NCBI RefSeq assembly: GCF_002086485.1
Contig: NZ_MVHF01000019.1
Span: 1 to 64,000 of the forward strand
Length of the DNA: 64,000 nt
Direction of reading: 5' to 3'
Source of the DNA: Mycobacterium aquaticum
GTDB lineage: Bacteria; Actinomycetota; Actinomycetes; Mycobacteriales; Mycobacteriaceae
The notes beneath the pieces were generated by a model. That model saw nothing but the letters and a program-made list of their open reading frames with translations, did not search any database and had not been told where the DNA came from. The position numbers were made by a program, and so were the translations under genes. Positions 44,751 to 53,278 of the stretch are shown piece by piece (position 1 is the first letter of the stretch; every line of letters starts with the position of its first letter).

Positions 44751-46177
44751 GACAGGCTCAAGATGACCTGCTTGGTGCGGGTGAACTCCTCCAGCCCCGC
44801 GGTGCCGCCTTCTTTGCCGTAGCCCGAACCCTTGAAACCGCCGAGCGGGCCTTCGGGGCCGACGGCCATGTGGTTGTTGACCCACACCACGCCGGCTTCA
44901 ATTGCGTTGACATTGCGCAAGGCTCGGCCGATGTCGCGGGTCCATACGGAGGCGGCCAGCCCTTGTTCGACGGCGTTGGCCTTGGCGATCGCGTCGGCTT
45001 CGTCGGTGAATGTCTGCACCGTCGCCACCGGTCCGAAGATCTCCTGCTGTACCAGATCGTCGTCCTGGCCGACACCGGTGATCAGGGTGGGCTCGAAGAA
45101 GAAGCCCGGCCGGTCCAGCGCGTGACCACCGGTGACGAGTTCGGCGCCGGCGGACCGGCCGTCAACCAGCCCCACCACCCGATCACGCTGGATCTGCGAG
45201 ATGAGCGGTCCCAGAACCGTGTTGGGGTCCGAGGCGTCCCCGACGGTGACGGCCGTGAGCTGATCGGCCAGTGCTGCGACGAAGGTGTCGTGGATCTTCT
45301 CGCTGACCAGCATCCGGGTCGCCGACATGCATTCCTGGCCTGCGTTGAACAGGACGCCGTTGGTCAGGATGGGGAGCGCGGCTTCCAGATCGACGTCGTC
45401 ATAGATGATCACCGGGGCATTGCCGCCCAGTTCGAGCACCACGCGCTTCGGGCTGCCGCCGGCGGCAGCAGCGATCTTGCGCCCGGCCGCGGTCGAACCG
45501 GTGAACGACACCAGGCTCACGTCGGGGTGGCGCACAAGCGCATCGCCGATCACGCCTCCGGATCCATGGACGATGTTGAGCACGCCGGGTGGCAGCACCT
45601 CCTGGGCCAGTTCGGCGAAGCGGATGGTGGCCAGCGGCGTGAGCTCGGCCGGTTTGATCACCACGGTGTTGCCTGCCGCCAGCGCGGGGCCGAGCTTCCA
45701 CACCGCCTGCCACAGCGGGAAATTCCACGGCGTGATGCCGAGCACAACACCGAGTGGTTCGCGTCGGGTGTAGGTGGTGTTGTTCTCGACGAACTCGCCG
45801 GCAGCCTGGCCGGTGAGAACGCGTGCGGCACCGGCGAAGTGACGCAGCGCGCCCGCGATGCCGGGGAGTTCCACATCCCGGGCGGCGGTGGTGGGCTTGC
45901 CCGCGTCAATGGTCTCGAGTCGGGCCAGTTCGTCGATGTTGTCCTCGAGGACCTGGACCAGTTGGTGCAGCAGTTCGGATCGGGCGCCCGGAGTGCGCGC
46001 CGCCCAGGCGGGAAACGCTGCGCGGGCCGCGGCGACGGCGCCGTCGGCGTCGTCGACGGTGGACTCGGTCACCTCGGCGATGACCTCACCTGTCGACGGG
46101 TTGAGCACCTGGCGGGTCTGGTCGGAGGATCCGGGAAGTGTCTTGCCGTCAATGAGATTCGCGACGGAGATGGACAT
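44747..46177 (-). CDS. NAD(P)-dependent aldehyde dehydrogenase (aminobutyraldehyde/betaine-aldehyde type)
   Basis: A 476-residue aldehyde dehydrogenase. Motifs are GITPWNFPLWQAVWKLGPALAAG split across two strands, FTGSTAAGRKI, the base Glu in LELGGNAPVII, the nucleophile Cys in NAGQECMSATR, and the C-terminal GPLGGFKGSGYGKEGG. It resembles gamma-aminobutyraldehyde and betaine aldehyde dehydrogenases. In a hydroxyproline-like route it would oxidise alpha-ketoglutarate semialdehyde; that assignment is inference. It lies 28 bp after the APC permease gene in the operon under operator 3. Confidence 0.9.
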   Translation of the reverse strand: MSISVANLIDGKTLPGSSDQTRQVLNPSTGEVIAEVTESTVDDADGAVAAARAAFPAWAARTPGARSELLHQLVQVLEDNIDELARLETIDAGKPTTAARDVELPGIAGALRHFAGAARVLTGQAAGEFVENNTTYTRREPLGVVLGITPWNFPLWQAVWKLGPALAAGNTVVIKPAELTPLATIRFAELAQEVLPPGVLNIVHGSGGVIGDALVRHPDVSLVSFTGSTAAGRKIAAAAGGSPKRVVLELGGNAPVIIYDDVDLEAALPILTNGVLFNAGQECMSATRMLVSEKIHDTFVAALADQLTAVTVGDASDPNTVLGPLISQIQRDRVVGLVDGRSAGAELVTGGHALDRPGFFFEPTLITGVGQDDDLVQQEIFGPVATVQTFTDEADAIAKANAVEQGLAASVWTRDIGRALRNVNAIEAGVVWVNNHMAVGPEGPLGGFKGSGYGKEGGTAGLEEFTRTKQVILSLS

Positions 46178-46205
46178 GGCAGCGTGCCTTTCGGTTCTGT
46201 GCGGA

Positions 46206-47678
46206 TCAGAGATGGCCGGTTTGCGTATCGATGGACTTGCCGCGGCGGCTCTTCGGGATGGTCATGTAGATCACGGCGCCCGCCCCGATCACCATCACCA
46301 TGCCCAACCCGACGTGGATCGGGTCGGAGTAGACCAGCAGGGTGCACAGGACGGCCGACCATGCGATCGCGAGGACGAAGATCACCGGGCTCAATTTGCC
46401 GTAATGCCAAGGATGTTTGGGGAGCTTCTTCTTGAGCAGGGCGTAGAGGCCGACGGTGACGACGACGCCGTAGGCCAGGCCCCACGCCAGCGCGGTCATG
46501 GCGGTCAGCACCGACAGCAGCGAGGACCACAGGGCGAAGACGACCGACAGCGCGAAGATGGTCAGCGTTGCGTTGATGGGGATGCGTTGCTTGCTGACCT
46601 TGCGCATCCACGATGCCGCGGGAATCTGGCCGTCCCGGGCTTGCGACCACAGCACGCGAATACCGGTGAGCTGCAACATGACCACTGCGGCGAACAGGGC
46701 GACGATCGCCACCGCTTCGAAGACGTTGGCGAAGGCCGAGCCGACGGCGGTGTCGAGGATGTCCTTGACCGGCAGGGCGCTACCCATGATGGCGGGCAGA
46801 TCCTGGATGGCCAGCATCAGCATGCCGACCATGACGACACCGACGACGTAGGACGACACATTGGCCAGGACGGAGGCCAGCGGTGCTTTCAGCGCGGCGT
46901 TCTTGGTCTCTTCGGAGGCGTTGCCGGTCGCGTCGAACGATGAAATGGCGTAGGCGGGCAGGATCATCGCGAACAGGAACGGGACGAACCAGTGGCCGCC
47001 GGTGGCGGTGCCGCCGGAGTCGGTGAGGAAGCCCAACGGCTGGGTCGGATGCTTGAAGAACACCAGCACGCCGATGAGGCCGAATACGCAGACGCACTCG
47101 GCGACGACACCGATATTGTTCAGCAGCGCAGCGACTTTGACGCCGGCGATGTTGATGATCGTGGCCAGGACGATCAGCCCGAGCGTCCAGGGCAGCGCGT
47201 CGACCGCGCTCTCGAACGTCACACCGAACCAGCCGGCGATGAACGGGGCGATGCTCACCGAGCAGGCGGTGACGGCGACGGTGTGCGCGATCAGCAGCCA
47301 CCAGCCGGTCTGCCAGGCCAGCCAGGGTTTGCCGGTGATGCGCCCGGTGATCTGGTACACGCCGCCTGCCAGTGGGTAGGACGACACCAGCATGGCCACG
47401 GCGAGCCCGACCGTGAAGACCTGCAACGCGCCGCCGACGAGGAACGACCAGAAGGCGGCGGGCCCGAAGAAGCCGATGCCGACGACCAGAGTGGTGAAGA
47501 TGCCCGAGGCGATGGCGATCGAGGTGAACTGCACGCCGAACGCCGAGAACAGCCCCAGGCTGCGGTTGAGCTCCTGCTTGTAGCCGAGCTTCTCCAGGTA
47601 GGCGGCGTCGGCGTCGACTGCCGGAGTGGACGGAGGTCGACGGTGGAACACGCCAGACTCCTCGGGGGTAATCGCCAT
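46206..47678 (-). CDS. APC-superfamily amino acid/choline-type permease
   Basis: A 490-residue permease with 12 predicted helices. A hydrophilic N-terminus includes AYLEKLGYKQELNRSLGLFSAFG, the entry typical of the amino acid/choline transporter (GABA permease) subfamily, followed by SIAIASGIFTTLV and SYPLAGGVYQI. FDATGNASEETKNA is the conserved loop of this group. A GAGGT ribosome site precedes ATG 47678. It heads a four-gene operon with aldehyde dehydrogenase, the 85-residue protein and the LysM-esterase. Operator 3 lies about 80 bp upstream. The substrate may be an amine or amino acid. Confidence 0.9.
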   Translation of the reverse strand: MAITPEESGVFHRRPPSTPAVDADAAYLEKLGYKQELNRSLGLFSAFGVQFTSIAIASGIFTTLVVGIGFFGPAAFWSFLVGGALQVFTVGLAVAMLVSSYPLAGGVYQITGRITGKPWLAWQTGWWLLIAHTVAVTACSVSIAPFIAGWFGVTFESAVDALPWTLGLIVLATIINIAGVKVAALLNNIGVVAECVCVFGLIGVLVFFKHPTQPLGFLTDSGGTATGGHWFVPFLFAMILPAYAISSFDATGNASEETKNAALKAPLASVLANVSSYVVGVVMVGMLMLAIQDLPAIMGSALPVKDILDTAVGSAFANVFEAVAIVALFAAVVMLQLTGIRVLWSQARDGQIPAASWMRKVSKQRIPINATLTIFALSVVFALWSSLLSVLTAMTALAWGLAYGVVVTVGLYALLKKKLPKHPWHYGKLSPVIFVLAIAWSAVLCTLLVYSDPIHVGLGMVMVIGAGAVIYMTIPKSRRGKSIDTQTGHL

Positions 47679-47754
47679 GGTGACCTCATGTTTTCAATAA
47701 GCGGGGGATGCGGCTGCGGAATGGATGACGGCTGTCGCTCGATCCTTATTTTGT

Positions 47755-47769
47755 ACTACTGTCGACAAT
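47755..47769. promoter_or_regulatory. GntR-regulon operator 3 (permease promoter)
   Basis: ACTACTGTCGACAAT is the exact reverse complement of the 15 bp at 48686-48700. It lies 77 bp before the permease start. Confidence 0.8.
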
Positions 47770-47933
47770 CTACACGCTAGCCGGAGTGATCGCAATCACT
47801 ACTTCCGGCTAGATTGCCGGCATGCGGGCTGGTCGCGGTCGGCCGAGGATCAGGCCGCGTCGAGTGCTGCACCGGTGGCACGGGCCAACCCAGCGGGGAT
47901 CAATCAGCTTGCGCCGCAGGGAGTTCAGCGCAA
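47770..47933. other. Gap between the permease operator and the gntR stop
   Basis: A gap of about 160 bp behind the gntR gene. No supported gene and no clear terminator hairpin is visible. Confidence 0.5.
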
Positions 47934-48656
47934 TCAGGCGTCTTTGGCTGCGGCCGTTTCGGCTCGGGGCCGGCCGCCGTGCACGTGGCGGTCGATCTCG
48001 GCGGTGATGGCGTCCAGATCGCCGGAGTCGACGATCTTCAGCAGCCGCTTGTGTTCGGCGACCATGTCGTGCAGATCGGCGAAGGCTTGGTGATCTGCCG
48101 AGAAGAACAGTTGCAGTTGAGCTTCCCAGCTCCGCCACAACTCCAAAAGCAGTTTGTGGCCGGATAATTCGTAGAATCCCCGGTGAAAACTCATGTGAGC
48201 GTCGATGGTCGCCGCAGGGTCGTTGTTGTCCGCGCCGAGCTCCATGTCCTCCAGTGCGCGGGTCACCCTCACGCGCGCGCTTCCGCGCAGGCTCGGGAGT
48301 GCGAGCTCGATGGCGTACGGCTCGAGACGCTTGCGCAGGCTGGCGATTTCGGCAATCCCATCGGCGCTGACCTCGGCGACGAACGCGCCGCGGTAGGGAA
48401 TCTTGTCGACGAGCCCTTCTTCGGCGAGCAGGCCAAGCGCTTCGCGCAGGGGTGCCCGGCTGACGCCCAGGTCGGTGGCGAGGTGGGTTTCGCGTAGCTG
48501 GCTGCCGGGTTTGAGGGTTCCGTCGAGGATCGCGGTACGGAGCACCTGGGCGACCGAACTCGGCGTCGTGCGTTGCGTGATCCGTCCCAGCGACACCGCG
48601 TCGCGGCCTGCCTCACTCAGCGTCGAGAGCGCGCCGTCTTGCGGGGCTGCAGCCAT
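47934..48656 (-). CDS. GntR-family (FadR/VanR, FCD) transcriptional regulator
   Basis: A 240-residue regulator. The N-terminal winged helix reads GSQLRETHLATDLGVSRAPLREAL, followed by the wing GLVDKIPYRGAF. The FCD ligand domain has the metal-binding set: Asp and His in IDAHMSFHR, His in AEHKRLL, and His in IDRHVHG. ATG 48656 is chosen because GGGAGGAG lies seven bases upstream; the frame is open to 48707, but that stretch contains operator 4. An operator in its own promoter suggests autoregulation. It is the obvious candidate to bind the TTGTCGACAA-type sites in this region. Confidence 0.92.
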   Translation of the reverse strand: MAAAPQDGALSTLSEAGRDAVSLGRITQRTTPSSVAQVLRTAILDGTLKPGSQLRETHLATDLGVSRAPLREALGLLAEEGLVDKIPYRGAFVAEVSADGIAEIASLRKRLEPYAIELALPSLRGSARVRVTRALEDMELGADNNDPAATIDAHMSFHRGFYELSGHKLLLELWRSWEAQLQLFFSADHQAFADLHDMVAEHKRLLKIVDSGDLDAITAEIDRHVHGGRPRAETAAAKDA

Positions 48657-48685
48657 CGGGTAACTCCTCCCAGCCATGTTGCCTA

Positions 48686-48700
48686 ATTGTCGACAGTAGT
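48686..48700. promoter_or_regulatory. GntR-regulon operator 4 (gntR promoter)
   Basis: ATTGTCGACAGTAGT, same 15 bp as operator 3 on the other strand. It is 30 bp before the gntR ATG and overlaps nothing but the gap after the 47-residue reading frame. Confidence 0.8.
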
Positions 48701-48703
48701 CCT

Positions 48704-48847
48704 TCACGCTCTGCTGTCCACGTTGTACGGCATTTGCGGCCAGATGTCGTCGATGGGGTTGGGCAGCCAGGCGTCGTCGGTGATCAACGGGACGTCACCA
48801 TCGGCCAACCGCCGGAGCAGTCGCCGCCCCCATTCGACAAGGCGCAC
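48704..48847 (-). CDS. Possible 47-residue protein after the GMC operon
   Basis: A short reading frame not obvious from length alone. GTG 48847 has GGAGAG about nine bases upstream and lies 6 bp after the stop of the gluconate-dehydrogenase-subunit-3-like gene. It encodes a basic amphipathic start (MRLVEWGRRLLRRLADGD) and an acidic, Trp- and Pro-rich end (ITDDAWLPNPIDDIWPQ). The composition and position make it look like a real small subunit or partner of the GMC enzyme. No homologue is known to me. Confidence 0.5.
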   Translation of the reverse strand: MRLVEWGRRLLRRLADGDVPLITDDAWLPNPIDDIWPQMPYNVDSRA

Positions 48848-48853
48848 CGCCGC

Positions 48854-49345
48854 TCACTCTCCGGCAGCGGATACGTAGATCGGCCCGCGCTCGATGACGG
48901 GATCGAGGATCCCCGTCTCCAACTCGTTGGCGGCATCCTCCAGGCCGGCCGGATCGCGATGCTGGCCGGGATAACCGATGAGTTTCTTGACCTGCGGCGT
49001 CATGAAGTAGGCGCCGGCGATCACCGACGACAGCGGGTCGAAGGTGAATTTGTCCTCGGCCCACATCTTCTTCAAGGCGCCGCGCAACTCGGTGTCCGGC
49101 ACGTCGGCAAGGGCGCGCACGGCCGTCAGGACAGCGTCGAAGACGTCGGCGCGTGCGGCCAGGGCTAGGTGCAGGTACGGCTGAAACTCTTCGGCCGCAC
49201 TGGCTTTCGGGTTGGGACCGGCTTCGGGAATCAGAGTGTCCGCGATGCGCAGCAGCGTGGTGAGCTCGGTGTCGGTGAGCGGACGCGGTGGCGTGGTCAC
49301 CCGTGGTGGAACCGACAGGCGCCTCTGACCGGACTGCAGTGTCAT
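48854..49345 (-). CDS. Gluconate 2-dehydrogenase subunit 3-like protein
   Basis: A 163-residue partner of the GMC oxidoreductase. It has the family look: LTDTELTTLLRIADTLIPEAGPNPKASAAEEF, then helical segments, ending YFMTPQVKKLIGYPGQ. In gluconate 2-dehydrogenases subunit 3 accompanies the flavoprotein and often carries a Tat signal; none is present here, so the complex is probably cytoplasmic. ATG 49345 overlaps the GMC stop (ATGA). No cytochrome c subunit is nearby. Confidence 0.82.
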   Translation of the reverse strand: MTLQSGQRRLSVPPRVTTPPRPLTDTELTTLLRIADTLIPEAGPNPKASAAEEFQPYLHLALAARADVFDAVLTAVRALADVPDTELRGALKKMWAEDKFTFDPLSSVIAGAYFMTPQVKKLIGYPGQHRDPAGLEDAANELETGILDPVIERGPIYVSAAGE

Positions 49346-50961
49346 GCCATCGCCTTTCTGGCGGTCGTCTGTTCCACGACCTTCTTGCCCACCCGCAGCG
49401 CCAGGGCGGTGATGGTGCAGGTGGGGTTGGCTGATCCCGACGTGACGAAGATGCTCCCGTCGGCGATGTAGAGGTTGTCGACGTCGTGGCACTTGCCGTA
49501 TGAGTCGACGACGGAGGTCTTGGGGTCGTCGCCCATGCGGGCGGTGCCCAGCAGATGCCCGGGTTGATCCACCCAGAGTTCTTGGGTGATAACCCGTTTG
49601 GCGCCGGCTGCCTCGTGCGCCTTGACCATCTGTTCGACGGTGAACTTGAGCAGCTTGCGGGTGTTCTCGCTGACCCGGTACTCGACCTTCGGCGCGGGCA
49701 GTCCGTCGGAATCGACCAGGGTCTGCGACAGTGTCACGCGATTGTGTTCTTCGGGAAGGTCTTCGGTGTTTGCCGCCCACAGGATGCCGTTGCGTGCCGC
49801 GCGGGCAACGTCGTGGATGGCCGGGCCCCACAGCTCGTCGAAATCGAGTTCGCGGTGGGCCTCGATCGCGTTGAGCGGACCGGGAGTCGGCAGGGCATGC
49901 AACTTGGCGCCGCGGACGAACCCGCGCGACACATCGGTCTCGTAGAACTCCATGGAGTGGATCAGCTGACCGGCCGGGCCGCGCCAACTTTCCAGATCCT
50001 CCTCGTAGTAGCCCAGCGCTGTGCAGTTCGGATGCAGCATGAGGTTCTTGCCGACCAGGCCCGATGAATTGGCCAGGCCCTCGGGATGGCGGTCATCTGC
50101 CGACAACAACAGCAGGCGCGGGGTGCCAATGCCGTTGGCGCACAGCACTACCGAATGTGCCGGCTGGAATCTCACCGTGCCGTCCTGGTCGATGTACTGC
50201 GCTCCGGTGGCCAACCCGTTCTCATCGGTGACGATCTTCGAGACGCGTGCTCCGGTGACCACCTCGGCGCCGGCCTGCTGCGCCTGCGGCAGGTAGATCA
50301 GGTCGAACGAGGCTTTCGCTCCCTGCGGACAGCCCCACTCACAGACGCCCCAGCGCGCGCACTGTTCCAGCGTCTTGTTCTTCTGGCTCGGGATCGCGTT
50401 GGTTCCGGGCCACCAATGCCAGCCGAGTGCGTTGGCCGCGGCCGCCGCCTTCATGCCGGGTTTCCCCAGCGGGTGTGGAGGCAGGGGATAGTCGAGGCCC
50501 TCGGGGTAAGCGGTGTCCCCGCCGACCCCCGAGACGCCGATGAATTCGTCGACCTCGTCGTGATACGGCTTGAGATCGTTGTAGCTGATCGGCCAGTCAT
50601 CGGCAACGCCGTCAAGGGTTTTCACGCGGAAATCCGACGGCAGCAGCCTGGGCCATTCGGCACCGTAGTAGATGGAGCTGCCGCCGACGCCGTTGAACAT
50701 GACCGGCCACATGTCCGAATCGGTGACGTCGACCGGATAGTCCGACGGCAGGCCACGGACGTTGGGATCGTGCGCCCAATTGTGTTGGATGAGCAGTTCC
50801 CACTCCGGGAAGTTGGCGGGGAAGTCGCTCGGGTTCACCCAGTCGCCCTGTTCGAGGCAGACGACGCTCAATCCCGCGGCGGCTACTGTGTGGGTGACCA
50901 CCGCGCCGGACGGGCCTGCGCCGATCACCAGCACGTCGACCTGCTTGTTATCGAATGTCAT
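49342..50961 (-). CDS. GMC-family FAD oxidoreductase (gluconate-dehydrogenase type)
   Basis: A 539-residue flavoprotein. FAD binding is shown by VLVIGAGPSGAVVTH near residue 11 and VVCLEQGDW; the active region by MFNGVGGSSIYYGAEWPR; a CARWGVCEWGCPQGAK cysteine cluster near residue 205; and the C-terminal HLLGTARMGDD and SGSANPTCTITALALRV. It oxidises an alcohol or sugar-acid, passing electrons to an unknown acceptor. It follows the SDR gene by 30 bp and is coupled to subunit 3. The operon lies behind operator 5. Confidence 0.9.
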   Translation of the reverse strand: MTFDNKQVDVLVIGAGPSGAVVTHTVAAAGLSVVCLEQGDWVNPSDFPANFPEWELLIQHNWAHDPNVRGLPSDYPVDVTDSDMWPVMFNGVGGSSIYYGAEWPRLLPSDFRVKTLDGVADDWPISYNDLKPYHDEVDEFIGVSGVGGDTAYPEGLDYPLPPHPLGKPGMKAAAAANALGWHWWPGTNAIPSQKNKTLEQCARWGVCEWGCPQGAKASFDLIYLPQAQQAGAEVVTGARVSKIVTDENGLATGAQYIDQDGTVRFQPAHSVVLCANGIGTPRLLLLSADDRHPEGLANSSGLVGKNLMLHPNCTALGYYEEDLESWRGPAGQLIHSMEFYETDVSRGFVRGAKLHALPTPGPLNAIEAHRELDFDELWGPAIHDVARAARNGILWAANTEDLPEEHNRVTLSQTLVDSDGLPAPKVEYRVSENTRKLLKFTVEQMVKAHEAAGAKRVITQELWVDQPGHLLGTARMGDDPKTSVVDSYGKCHDVDNLYIADGSIFVTSGSANPTCTITALALRVGKKVVEQTTARKAMA

Positions 50962-50991
50962 TGGCTGGCCTCACTTCCTGTGCGACTTGGC

Positions 50992-51750
50992 CTATGCGCC
51001 TGCGAGCACGCCGCCGTCGACGACGAACGCGGTGCCGGTGATGGCGGTGGAGTGATCGGACAGCAGGAACGCTACCGAGTGGGCGATCTCGATGGGCTCG
51101 ATCGCGCGTCCGATCGGCTGGAAATCGGGCAACCCGGCCTCGAGCGCTTCCCGGCCGCCGAGCGCCTCGTAGTGCGGCACGTTGAGCGGGGTGTCGACGA
51201 AGCCTGGGCACACGGTGTTGGCGCGGATGCCCTGCGCGCCGAAGTCCAGCGCGATGGCTTTGGTCAGCGTGAGCACGGCACCCTTGCTGGCCGTGTAGGT
51301 GGTCAACAGCTTCTCGGCGCCAATGGAATTGATCGAGCCGAAGTTCACGATCGAGCCGCCGCCGGCCTTGAGCAGCTCCGGTATCGCGTACTTGGAGCCG
51401 AGGAAGACACCCTTGACATTCACATCGAAGGTCTTCTGGAAGTCCTCGACCGAGGCGTCCAGGATGGTGCCCGGGATCAGGATGCCCGCGTTGTTGACGA
51501 TGCCGTCGAGCTTTCCGAACGTATCGACGGTGAACGCGATGAGGTCTTTGACCTGTTGCTCGTCGGTCACGTCGACAACTCGGCCGATGAGGCGGTCGTC
51601 GTCGACCTTGAGCTGGGGCAGGTGCTCCGGCGAACGGACGGTGGCGACCACCTGAGCGCCCTCTTCGTGCAGGTGGTGGGCCGTCGCCAGGCCAATGCCG
51701 CGTGCGGCGCCGGTGACGATGACGGTCTTCCCTGACAACAGCGTGCCCAT
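50992..51750 (-). CDS. Short-chain dehydrogenase/reductase
   Basis: A 252-residue classical SDR. Cofactor motif TGAARGIGLATA, NNAG in the fourth strand, catalytic Ser in INSIG, and YTASKGA with Tyr and Lys. The C-terminus VDGGVLAG is typical. ATG 51750 is supported by an upstream purine-rich stretch; the frame is open to 51864, where it would cross operator 5. First gene of the SDR-GMC-subunit 3 operon. Likely oxidises an alcohol of the imported compound; substrate unknown. Confidence 0.9.
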   Translation of the reverse strand: MGTLLSGKTVIVTGAARGIGLATAHHLHEEGAQVVATVRSPEHLPQLKVDDDRLIGRVVDVTDEQQVKDLIAFTVDTFGKLDGIVNNAGILIPGTILDASVEDFQKTFDVNVKGVFLGSKYAIPELLKAGGGSIVNFGSINSIGAEKLLTTYTASKGAVLTLTKAIALDFGAQGIRANTVCPGFVDTPLNVPHYEALGGREALEAGLPDFQPIGRAIEPIEIAHSVAFLLSDHSTAITGTAFVVDGGVLAGA

Positions 51751-51803
51751 GGGGTGCTCTCTTCCTGTCGATGGCCGGACATCTCTTCCGGCGGAATGTC
51801 GAG

Positions 51804-51823
51804 ATTGTGCATTTGTCGACAAT
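51804..51823. promoter_or_regulatory. GntR-regulon operator 5 (SDR/GMC promoter)
   Basis: ATTGTGCATTTGTCGACAAT, one base different from operator 2. The palindrome TTGTCGACAA is at 51813-51822. It lies 53 bp before the SDR ATG. Confidence 0.85.
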
Positions 51824-51942
51824 TGGTCAATAGGAGTGTGCCGTGGACAGTGCGTGGCCGTCAAGCGTGAGTTTGTGCGGCGCGTGGGGGCGGCGGCCCG
51901 GTGGCGGCCAGCCGCCGGGCCGGGTGAGGGCGGGCGCCGAGA

Positions 51943-52251
51943 TCAGGACGCCAGTGCCAGTCGGTGCCCGACGCTGTCGGCGGTCACGATGCGATCGACG
52001 CCGTGGCCGAATCGGTGTTCGACCCGGGAGATGAGCTGTTCGAGCTGGGCGGCATCCGATGAATCAGCGGCGATCGCGATGACCTGAGATGCACTGTAGC
52101 CGTGCAAGATCCGTGTCAGGGGTGCCGCGTGGCGAGCGCTCACGGCGACGCGGCAGCCCGCCTGCAGCAGCTGGTGTGCGGTGTGGCGTCCGTGTTCGGT
52201 ATCCGCGTCGAGTACCAGGACGACTTCGCTGTTGCGGGGCTGTGCCGACAT
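51943..52251 (-). CDS. Short SDR-like Rossmann half-domain protein
   Basis: A 102-residue protein resembling the N-terminal half of an SDR: a first strand VVLVLDADTEHGRHTAHQLL, then GCRVAVSARH, VIAIAADSSD and a helix LEQLISRVEHRFG leading to RIVTADSVG. The glycine motif is replaced by DADTEHG and the NNAG strand by TADS. No catalytic Tyr-Lys half is present. GGAGAAAACG before ATG 52251 is a good ribosome site, so it is probably translated. It may be a decayed SDR or a small regulatory protein. Confidence 0.6.
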   Translation of the reverse strand: MSAQPRNSEVVLVLDADTEHGRHTAHQLLQAGCRVAVSARHAAPLTRILHGYSASQVIAIAADSSDAAQLEQLISRVEHRFGHGVDRIVTADSVGHRLALAS

Positions 52252-52669
52252 CGTTTTCTCCTTCGTGTTCGGATGTTTCCAGCCAATCGCCGCCACCTTG
52301 GTGCCTGATGAGAGGCCGATGTGATGTGCACTTGAATTGCGGGAGAAGAGGATTGGCTGGGTTGCGGTGGTTGACAGATGCCGGGTGGGGCGGTGCCCAG
52401 TTGATTTGCGGGAGCCAGTCCAGCAAATAATGTGCGTGACGCCGCCCACACTCGCGCGTGCGACGCGCCGAACGGATCGGACGCCGTCGAAAATTAACGT
52501 GTTTGTCATTGTTCTTATCGCTGACCGAACAGCGGGTGAACAACATGGGTTTTCCCTTGGCGCGCCCTGTCAAAGTGCCTTACATTTCGCTCCGTCTCAG
52601 CGCCACAGCACGTCGCGGGGACCTGAATCGAGCTGCGGCGCAATGCCGAAATGACGAAGGGGTATTGGC
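52252..52669. other. Intergenic region without supported gene
   Basis: A 418-bp gap. Short reading frames have no supported start or composition. It should contain the promoters of the leftward SDR-like fragment and of the rightward secreted protein, but I see no clear operator. The stretch near 52490-52530 is AT-richer than its surroundings. Confidence 0.5.
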
Positions 52670-53260
52670 ATGGCAAAACATCGCAAGGCTTCTGAAAGAT
52701 CGGTGCGCACGCGCACGTTGGTGGCCGGTGTGCTGGCCGGTGGCGCGCTGGCGGCGGTCGTGCCCGCAAGCATCGCGTCGGCGTCCACCGACCCGTCGGC
52801 TGACGCCGTCAAGCGTCCGGCATTCGGAAACCCTGCTCCCGGTGTGCGCGTCGCACAGGCGGTCGGTGACAAGGTGTTCAACCAGACGCCGGGCATCAAC
52901 AAGACTCTCGACGACAGCCCGCTGGGCGAGGGCTACCACATCAACTTCGGCACACCGGCCGGCGGCGTCGACACCAGCACCCGCACGGCGAGCAACCCGA
53001 ACCCGGCTCCCCTGACCACCGGTACCAACGGCGCCATCAAGGGCGAGCTGAACGTCAACGCGGGCCAGTACTACTACGACCAGACCCAGAAGTGGGCGCA
53101 ACTGACCGTCGGCAACAAGATCCTCCCCGACGAGAGCGACCTGCCGGGCACCCTTCCGAAGGCGGTCGCCGGGGCCAGCCCCCTCAGCGCCACGAGCGCC
53201 AAGCCCTCCAACGCCAACAAGGCCCTTACTTGCGTGGCCGCCGCCACGTGCAGCCACTGA
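52670..53260 (+). CDS. Secreted protein of unknown function
   Basis: A 196-residue protein with a Sec signal peptide: basic N-terminus (MAKHRKASERSVRTRT), hydrophobic core VAGVLAGGALAAVVPASIA and a predicted cleavage after SIASA. The mature part is small-residue rich, with LDDSPLGEGYHINFGTP, NVNAGQYYYDQTQKWAQL and a final Cys pair CVAAATC. No known family is recognised. GAAGGGG precedes the ATG. A classical terminator follows at 53279-53308. Confidence 0.8.
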   Translation: MAKHRKASERSVRTRTLVAGVLAGGALAAVVPASIASASTDPSADAVKRPAFGNPAPGVRVAQAVGDKVFNQTPGINKTLDDSPLGEGYHINFGTPAGGVDTSTRTASNPNPAPLTTGTNGAIKGELNVNAGQYYYDQTQKWAQLTVGNKILPDESDLPGTLPKAVAGASPLSATSAKPSNANKALTCVAAATCSH

Positions 53261-53278
53261 TCACGGCGGAAAACAAGA

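Noticed and set aside
35241..51864. Genomic island brought by a mobile element
   Set aside because: Gene content is accessory, but there is no integrase, transposase, tRNA or long terminal repeat.
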